Shown here: piece after piece, positions 11,636 through 15,950 of the stretch
Numbering within the stretch: the first letter of the stretch is position 1
How the letters are laid out: each line of letters begins with the position of its first letter
Assembly: GCA_002293625.1 (NCBI GenBank)
Contig: DBDP01000107.1
Location: 1 to 15,950, forward strand
Reading direction: 5' to 3'
Source: Clostridiales bacterium UBA929
GTDB taxonomy: Bacteria; Bacillota; Clostridia; Oscillospirales; UBA929
Length of the DNA: 15,950 nucleotides
The notes under the pieces: model-generated
Seen by the model: only the letters and a program-made list of their open reading frames with translations
What the model was told of the DNA's origin: nothing
The model's database searches: none
Position numbers and translations under genes: made by a program

Positions 11636-12497
11636 CGGCGTCAAGGCGCTCGACGAAGCCGCGCTGAACGTGCCGAAGGGCTGTGTTTACGGGCTTGTCG
11701 GTCCCAACGGCGCGGGCAAGACGACAATCATCCGCCACATCGCCGGGGTGATGCGCCCCGACAGCGGCACGGTCACGGTAAACGGTCAGCCGGTAGACGA
11801 GAACAACGGCATCAAGGAGCGCATGGCACTGATCCCCGACGACCCCTATTTTTTCCCCGGCGCAAGCATCAACGATATGCGGCGCTTCTGCCGCGGGGTT
11901 TACCCGCGTTTCGATAACGATCTCTTCGAGCGTCTGCGGGAAATCTTCCCGCTCGACACCAAGCGGAATATCCGCCGCTTTTCCCGAGGGATGCAGAAAC
12001 AGGCGGCGTTTTGGCTTGCCATTTGCTGCCGCCCCGACGTACTGCTGCTGGACGAGCCGGTGGACGGTCTCGATCCGGTCATGCGCCGCCGTGTTTGGAG
12101 TCTTTTGTTGCAGGACGTAGCCGAAAAGCAGACGACGGTGCTGATTTCCTCGCACAATCTGCGCGAATTGGAGGACGTGTGCGACCATGTGGGTATCATG
12201 CATCAAGGGAAGCTGGTGCTGGAGCGCAACTTGGCGGAGCTTCAAGGGAACCTGACGAAGCTGCAAGCCGCGTTCCCCGGCGACAGCGACAACCCGCTGC
12301 CGGAGAGCGATTACGAGGTGCTGCACCATTCGGCACAGGGACGCCTGCACACCTACATCCTGCGAGGGGGGCGGGAGGAAATCACGCAAAAGGTCAGCGC
12401 GTTCAATCCCCTGCTCTGCGACTTGCTGCCGCTTTCGCTGGAGGAAATTTTCATTTACGAGCTGGGAGGGTTAGACTATGCGGAAATACTACTCTAA
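11601..12497 (+). CDS. ABC transporter ATP-binding protein, YtrB-like
   Basis: The product is 298 residues. Walker A is GPNGAGKTT (residues 34-42), the signature is FSRGMQKQ (127-134, a variant of LSGGQ), Walker B is VLLLDEP (147-153), the D-loop is GLD and the switch histidine is in SSHN (His185). The C-terminal 90 residues are an accessory domain common in this subfamily. ATG 11601 is preferred to the in-frame ATG at 11580: it follows a GAGGAGGAGA SD and starts at MIQTNALTKTF, the usual beginning. The stop overlaps the permease start by 20 bases. With the GntR regulator and the permease it makes a full transporter operon of unknown substrate. Confidence 0.93.
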   Translation: MIQTNALTKTFDGVKALDEAALNVPKGCVYGLVGPNGAGKTTIIRHIAGVMRPDSGTVTVNGQPVDENNGIKERMALIPDDPYFFPGASINDMRRFCRGVYPRFDNDLFERLREIFPLDTKRNIRRFSRGMQKQAAFWLAICCRPDVLLLDEPVDGLDPVMRRRVWSLLLQDVAEKQTTVLISSHNLRELEDVCDHVGIMHQGKLVLERNLAELQGNLTKLQAAFPGDSDNPLPESDYEVLHHSAQGRLHTYILRGGREEITQKVSAFNPLLCDLLPLSLEEIFIYELGGLDYAEILL

Positions 12498-14415
12498 GGC
12501 TGTTTACCTGAATACCCTGCGCCGGTTCTGGGCGGGCGCGCTGCTGATTGTCCTGTTCTTCAGCATGATGGCGATCGATTACGGTTTCGGAATCGAGACT
12601 GATCTGCGAAACGTGTACGAAAGTTCCTCCGATAATATAGCTATGGTACGGTCACGCGCCGGAACGGATTTGCTGCAAGACTACCTACTTGCCAGCGGAA
12701 TCTTTTTGGCGTTCGCCGGGGTATTCTGCTCCATCCTGTTGTTCGCGTATCTGCACAACAAGCGCGCGCCGGTGATGCTGCACGCGCTGCCGGTGCGGCG
12801 GGAGGCGCACTTTTGCTCGGTCTTCCTCGCCGGTTTAACGCTTTTATGGGGCGGTGTTCTGTTCGGCACGATCGCGTTCGGCGTGGCGCAGGTGGGTTAC
12901 GGGGTTTTCTTCGGCGCTTCGATCGGTTGGTTTTTGCTGATGATGCTGCTCTGCTCACTGATTGCGTTCAGCATGACGACGCTGGCCGCGTTCCTCACGG
13001 GAAGCTCGGTCGGGCAATTCCTCCTCACCGCGCTGTTGGCGGGTCTTCCGTTGCTGCTGGAGCTGTTTTTCAACCAGCTTTGCGCGTCTTATTTGTTCGG
13101 CTACAGCGGGGCGACTTTGTCGCCGAATAAAATGCTGCACCCTATTTACCTCTTCGGAATCTTGGCGGCGGACGCGCCAAGCTGGCTTGCCGGATACTAT
13201 TCTGACGGGATCTCGGCGAGTCAAGTAGGCAGTATATTCTTGCTGTTCGGCTACTGCCTGATCGCGATCGCCCTCTCGTTGTTTCTTTACCGCAGACGGA
13301 GGCTTGAATGCGCCGGGGAGTTCGTTGCCGTGCGCGGGATGCGCCCGGCCTTCCGCTACGGCAGCGCGTTTTTGGCGGCGTTTTTATTCGGGATATACGG
13401 TCAGGCGATGCATACCTATAACAGCGGTCCCAAAATGGGTTGGATGGTGTTCGGAATCCTCGGCGGCGCGATCGGTTTTTTTGTCGCCGAGATGTTCATC
13501 CGCAAAACGCTCAAAGTTTGGCGGCACTGGAAGGGCGCGGTGCTGTTTGGCGCATGCTACGCCGCCCTCGTGTTCGCGATGGTATTTGACGTGTTTGGTT
13601 ACGGGAGCTATGTGCTGCCGGAAGATCGAGTGGAGAGTATATACCTAAGCGAGCGAGGGGGTATTTACCGCAGTGACGCCTATGGTAAATTGAGTCCAAT
13701 CCCCTACTATTTTACCGGGGACGATATGGATGCCGCGCTCACGCTTCAGGAATACATCGCGAAAGAGGGGAAGCGCACGACGGAGGAAATGAATGATTAT
13801 GCGGATAGTCTGCAATCCCAGTCCACCCCGATTCCGGCTTTCCCCTCAGCCGAGTCGATACCGAGAGCATGGCTTGAGGAATCGGAATCGCCGTTTGATA
13901 AATACCAAAGGCGTACGTTTTATCTCGAAGCTAAACTGACTAACGGATCGACGCTTATTCGGCAGTATTCCCTCAATCTGCCAACCGACGACCCCGATTG
14001 GAACGCGCGGATTGACGCTCTGAACGAAGCCGCGGAGCCGCAGATGATTGAACGTCTGCGCGATCTCGGTACGGCGGCGCAGCGTTTGGATTTCTCTGTT
14101 TGGGTGCCGTCTGATGATAATTGGCAGGAAGTGTTCAGCCTCCACAGGGAGAACCTTACGGGATTCATCAACGCATTGATTTCGGACAACACGCCATATT
14201 GGGAGCGGTCATTATACGGCGACATTTTTCAACGGACGGATCAGCAATTTATGAGAATCGATGCGTGGCTTGACCTCCAAAGCTTATCACCTATAAACGA
14301 CCGCATCGAAATGTTGGTATACCCCGATAACGAAAACGCCATCGCGTGGTTACGGGAACACGGATACCTGACGCAGGCGATGGAGGAGAGTTTGGTGAAA
14401 ATGCGTGGGTTGTAG
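12478..14415 (+). CDS. ABC transporter permease with large C-terminal soluble domain
   Basis: The product is 645 residues. The first 375 or so hold about nine hydrophobic segments, for example near residues 18-36, 72-92, 111-130, 141-165, 247-270, 293-310, 322-342 and 355-375. The remaining 270 residues are soluble and rich in acidic and aromatic residues, consistent with the C-terminal domain named DUF6449 in clostridial permeases. That domain name is from memory and not verified. The start overlaps the ATPase gene, so the subunits should be made in balance. The ending MRGL is followed by a TAG that belongs to the left end of repeat copy C. The substrate is unknown; YtrA-controlled exporters of this layout are linked to cell-envelope stress. 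Confidence 0.87.
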   Translation: MRKYYSKAVYLNTLRRFWAGALLIVLFFSMMAIDYGFGIETDLRNVYESSSDNIAMVRSRAGTDLLQDYLLASGIFLAFAGVFCSILLFAYLHNKRAPVMLHALPVRREAHFCSVFLAGLTLLWGGVLFGTIAFGVAQVGYGVFFGASIGWFLLMMLLCSLIAFSMTTLAAFLTGSSVGQFLLTALLAGLPLLLELFFNQLCASYLFGYSGATLSPNKMLHPIYLFGILAADAPSWLAGYYSDGISASQVGSIFLLFGYCLIAIALSLFLYRRRRLECAGEFVAVRGMRPAFRYGSAFLAAFLFGIYGQAMHTYNSGPKMGWMVFGILGGAIGFFVAEMFIRKTLKVWRHWKGAVLFGACYAALVFAMVFDVFGYGSYVLPEDRVESIYLSERGGIYRSDAYGKLSPIPYYFTGDDMDAALTLQEYIAKEGKRTTEEMNDYADSLQSQSTPIPAFPSAESIPRAWLEESESPFDKYQRRTFYLEAKLTNGSTLIRQYSLNLPTDDPDWNARIDALNEAAEPQMIERLRDLGTAAQRLDFSVWVPSDDNWQEVFSLHRENLTGFINALISDNTPYWERSLYGDIFQRTDQQFMRIDAWLDLQSLSPINDRIEMLVYPDNENAIAWLREHGYLTQAMEESLVKMRGL

Positions 14416-14536
14416 GGGTGCTTTGTGCACCCGCGTTCCTCGGTAGGGACGACCGCCCTCGGTCGTCCGAGTATTCGCGCAATGTACGTCCCTACCGGAG
14501 ACGTGGGTGCGACGGGCGATTGCGAATCACCCCTAC
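14412..14536. repeat. Palindromic intergenic repeat, copy C, with gene stops in both ends
   Basis: This 125-bp element has ends GTAGGGGTG (14412-14420) and CACCCCTAC (14528-14536), perfect 9-bp inverted repeats. Inside are GGTAGGGACG and CGTCCCTACC, and a hairpin GGACGACCG/CGGTCGTCC with a 4-base loop. The TAG in the left end is the stop of the permease gene, and the TAG read on the other strand from the right end is the stop of bioY. It has no ORF and may also act as a bidirectional terminator between these convergent genes. Confidence 0.8.
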
Positions 14537-15066
14537 GACACCCCCCGTAACATTGGGCGCAGGCGCTTGATTAACACCACGCACAGCGCGGTTTTGGCGG
14601 CGTCGCCGGGCAGGAACGGCAAACAGTACGCCGTGAACGACGGCAGCAAGCCGGTATTCGTCTGCCACGCGATCCACGGCACCCCGACGGCGTAGGTACA
14701 GACCCATCCGGCAACCATCGCGAGCGTCAGCGCCCAGACCTTTGTTCCTAAACGGTCAATCAGCAAACCCGTGACGAACGCCGTTAGGATATACCCGAAT
14801 AGAAAGCCGCCCCTGGGTCCCGCGATGATACCCAAGCCTCCGTTGAAGCCGGTGAACACCGGCACGCCGGCAGCGCCGATCAGCACGAACACGATTTGGC
14901 TCGCGGTGCCGTACCATGTGCCGAGCAATCCCGCCGCGAGGAAGATCGAGACATGCGTCAGCGCCACCGGCACTGTGCCTATGGGAATGGAGAGCCAGCT
15001 AAACACGGCGGTCAACGCGGCGAATAGTCCGCAGAGGCAAAGCGTCAGGGGTTTGATCTTGGTCAT
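14533..15066 (-). CDS. bioY: Biotin transporter substrate-binding subunit BioY
   Basis: BioY is the membrane S component that captures biotin; with the shared energising module EcfA-EcfA'-EcfT it forms an ECF importer. The 177-residue protein has about six hydrophobic segments and the family core GAAGVPVFTGFNGGLG followed by AGPRGGFLFGYI. Usual BioY proteins have GPTGG, so Arg replaces Thr here. The start ATG has an AAAGGAGA SD ten bases away. The final codons LRGVS are followed by TAG inside repeat copy C. Upstream are a consensus promoter and a BirA-like operator, so expression should fall when biotin is plentiful. No energising module or bio biosynthesis gene is in the window. Confidence 0.93.
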   Translation of the reverse strand: MTKIKPLTLCLCGLFAALTAVFSWLSIPIGTVPVALTHVSIFLAAGLLGTWYGTASQIVFVLIGAAGVPVFTGFNGGLGIIAGPRGGFLFGYILTAFVTGLLIDRLGTKVWALTLAMVAGWVCTYAVGVPWIAWQTNTGLLPSFTAYCLPFLPGDAAKTALCVVLIKRLRPMLRGVS

Positions 15067-15116
15067 AAAGACAATTCTCCTTTATATACAATAATAACCA
15101 GCGGCGCGCTTCTCTC

Positions 15117-15133
15117 GTTCGCCTCCGGCGAAC
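15117..15133 (-). other. Hairpin in the bioY leader
   Basis: GTTCGCC (15117-15123) and GGCGAAC (15127-15133) form a perfect 7-bp stem with a 3-base loop, starting about 8 bases into the predicted mRNA. It lacks a T run, so mRNA stabilisation is more likely than termination. Confidence 0.5.
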
Positions 15134-15147
15134 ATGGAGTTTGTATT

Positions 15148-15177
15148 ATTATAACAGGAGGATTTTCTTATTGTCAA
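15148..15177 (-). promoter_or_regulatory. Extended -10 sigma-A promoter of bioY
   Basis: On the minus strand TTGACA (15172-15177) and TATAAT (15148-15153) are 18 bases apart, with TGT before the -10. The start site would be near 15141, giving a leader of about 75 bases. Confidence 0.82.
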
Positions 15178-15202
15178 CATCTATCGTGCGATAGGTTTAC
15201 TG
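15171..15202 (-). promoter_or_regulatory. BirA-like biotin operator
   Basis: On the minus strand CAGTAAACC and TGTTGACAA are separated by 14 bases. The Bacillota BirA site is TTGTAAACC, about 15 bases, then GGTTTACAA; each half matches at seven of nine positions. The right half overlaps the bioY -35 box. The left half includes the stop codon of the upstream hydrolase frame. A 6-bp palindrome, CTATCG/CGATAG, lies in the spacer. Confidence 0.6.
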
Positions 15203-15541
15203 TTTGATTTTCTCAAATGCAAACGGTTCTCCGTATCTTGGGTAAACCGTTTTTATCGGCAGCTTTTGGAGCCGCCGGACGCTTTCGGCGAGTTGCCGGA
15301 AATCGAGAGCATTTGGCGAGGGGGCGGGCTTTTTCGTGTTTGCGAGCATGTCCCCAGCAATCAAACCGCCCTCCGCCGTGAGGATACCGACCGAACCCGC
15401 CGTATGCCCGGGCAGCGCCTCGCGCCGATTGGTGAAGGTTTTGTCCATCACCATATGTCCGCCGGTGTCCGCGAGGATAAAACCGTCTTTCGCCTTAAGT
15501 AAATAGCAGTTTACGCCGCCGAGATCAATACGGGCTATCAT
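15197..15541 (-). pseudogene. Internally deleted metallo-beta-lactamase-fold hydrolase
   Basis: The 114-residue frame starts at ATG 15539-15541 with MIARIDLGGVNCYLLKAKDG, the usual N-terminus of small metallo-beta-lactamase-fold hydrolases, and reaches the first Asp-Thr-Gly (25-27). It then jumps to LPGHTAGSVGILTAEGG and IAGDMLANTKKPA, which are C-terminal motifs. The segment with the metal-binding HxHxDH is absent; family members are about 210-230 residues. The last metal ligand is also changed, YPRYG where YPGHG is expected. The deletion kept the frame, but catalysis is very unlikely. Its ATG overlaps the stop of the fragment upstream (ATGA). The bioY operator covers its 3-prime end. Confidence 0.7.
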
Positions 15542-15651
15542 GTTTCTTCCACCTCGCTTAATTTTTCCAGAGCCTCTCCTGCCCTGATGTGCGCGCACCA
15601 GCGCAGGATTGTTTTTGTGGCGATACCATGCCGTGCGCCGATATATCCATC
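15538..15651 (-). pseudogene. C-terminal remnant of a helix-turn-helix protein
   Basis: In a frame different from the tape-measure fragment, bases leading to TGA 15538-15540 encode DGYIGARHGIATKTILRW followed by CAHIRAGEALEKLSEVEET. This reads like a helix-turn-helix of a transposase OrfA or small phage DNA-binding protein. Its stop overlaps the hydrolase ATG by four bases (ATGA), the mark of a real gene pair. Upstream in this frame the sequence turns into shadow of the tape-measure gene, so its N-terminus has been replaced. Transposase origin is an inference from a short stretch. Confidence 0.45.
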
Positions 15652-15884
15652 TGTGAAAACAATTGGAGTTTCTCGTATGTTTCCTCCAGTTTGGAAAGCT
15701 CTACCGAGGCGTTGGAGGCCGCTTTCTGCATACCGATGATGCCGCGTGGAGGTTTATCAGACATAGCGAGTTGATTTAACTTCGCAGAGAACGCCTCAAC
15801 CTCTTTTTTGGCGTCGTCCAGCCCGCGCTTAATGCCGTCATTGTTCATACCCGTATCAATTGTAACTTTTCCATCGTAAGACAT
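15558..15884 (-). pseudogene. N-terminal fragment of a phage tail tape-measure protein
   Basis: ATG 15882-15884, behind an AAAGGAG SD, begins MSYDGKVTIDTGMNNDGIKR and continues into a charged helical stretch (GLDDAKKEVEAFSAKLNQ, ELSKLEETYEKLQ). This is typical of the start of tape-measure proteins, which set phage tail length and normally exceed 600 residues. After about residue 80 the sequence loses this character and stops at residue 108. From there another frame carries a recognisable helix-turn-helix tail. The switch near 15650 marks a deletion or recombination junction. Directly upstream is the end of a likely tail chaperone gene, as in tailed-phage operons. Confidence 0.6.
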
Positions 15885-15886
15885 TC

Positions 15887-15950
15887 CTATCGCTCCTTTT
15901 GGGCGCAATAAAACCGCCCTCGAAAAGGCTTGAGTTCCCCCAAAAAGCCA
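15887..15950 (-). CDS. C-terminal end of a probable phage tail assembly protein, cut by the window edge
   Basis: Reading from the right edge, an open frame gives GFLGELKPFRGRFYCAQKER and stops at TAG 15887-15889, two bases before the tape-measure ATG. Position and spacing suit the small chaperone gene that precedes the tape-measure gene in many tailed phages. The identification rests on context more than on sequence. The first residues lie in the terminal inverted repeat. Confidence 0.4.
   Translation of the reverse strand, partial: GFLGELKPFRGRFYCAQKER
15928..15947. repeat. Right copy of the 20-bp terminal inverted repeat
   Basis: This is the exact reverse complement of bases 1-20. It lies inside the presumed phage tail gene fragment and ends three bases from the window edge. 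Confidence 0.8.

Noticed and set aside
11517..12389. 290-residue minus-strand open frame
   Set aside because: It lies wholly opposite the ABC ATPase, which has all catalytic motifs. The frame is His/Arg/Gln-rich shadow without SD.
15929..15947. Programmed -1 frameshift site (TTTTTGGGGG) in the phage tail gene
   Set aside because: Tail chaperone genes often use frameshifting, and the tape-measure frame is open back to the edge. However, the gene is cut by the window and the slip would fuse it to the tape-measure protein, which is not the known arrangement.

Overview
The window looks like chromosomal DNA from a spore-forming, flagellated Bacillota of the class Clostridia. The basis is a complete spoIIAA-spoIIAB-sigF operon, a flagellin gene with a sigma-D-type promoter, a YtrA-type GntR/ABC operon, a BioY biotin importer, and many near-consensus sigma-A promoters with strong Shine-Dalgarno (SD) sites. 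Genus cannot be fixed from the sequence. No rRNA, tRNA or CRISPR array was seen.

Layout. 1-775: a toxin-antitoxin locus with an intact RelB/DinJ-like antitoxin and a PemK/MazF-like toxin frame interrupted by one in-frame TAA. 854-2338: the spoIIA operon, three tightly coupled genes that set forespore sigma-F activity. 2340-4141, minus strand: a DUF2156 protein and a 1-phosphofructokinase-like sugar-phosphate kinase. 4190-4831: a compact, mostly non-annotated region of opposing promoters, hairpins and tiny ORFs. Its left half has the geometry of a type I toxin-antitoxin pair (a 24-codon ORF with a convergent antisense RNA). 4911-8562, minus strand: a large secreted protein and flagellin, with tandem sigma-A and sigma-D promoters and a structured flagellin leader. 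8563-9018 contains no convincing gene: it holds the flagellin leader and promoters, then a palindromic intergenic repeat. 9019-10869, minus strand: a secreted GLUG-repeat protein preceded by two 11-bp direct repeats exactly 21 bp apart. 11056-14415: a repeat copy, then a GntR regulator, ABC ATPase and membrane permease with overlapping reading frames. 14412-14536: another repeat element, whose two ends supply the stop codons of the two flanking convergent genes. 14533-15541, minus strand: bioY with a BirA-like operator, then a metallo-beta-lactamase-fold gene that has lost its metal-binding core. 15538-15950: remnants of a phage tail module (chaperone C-terminus and tape-measure N-terminus) joined to the end of a helix-turn-helix protein.

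The most interesting parts are the candidate type I toxin-antitoxin locus at 4190-4485, the repeat family whose ends form gene stops, the 21-bp-spaced direct repeats upstream of the GLUG protein, and the decaying phage/transposase/hydrolase junction at the right end. The window is bounded by a 20-bp inverted repeat (1-20 and 15928-15947). This may be biological or may mark an assembly break.
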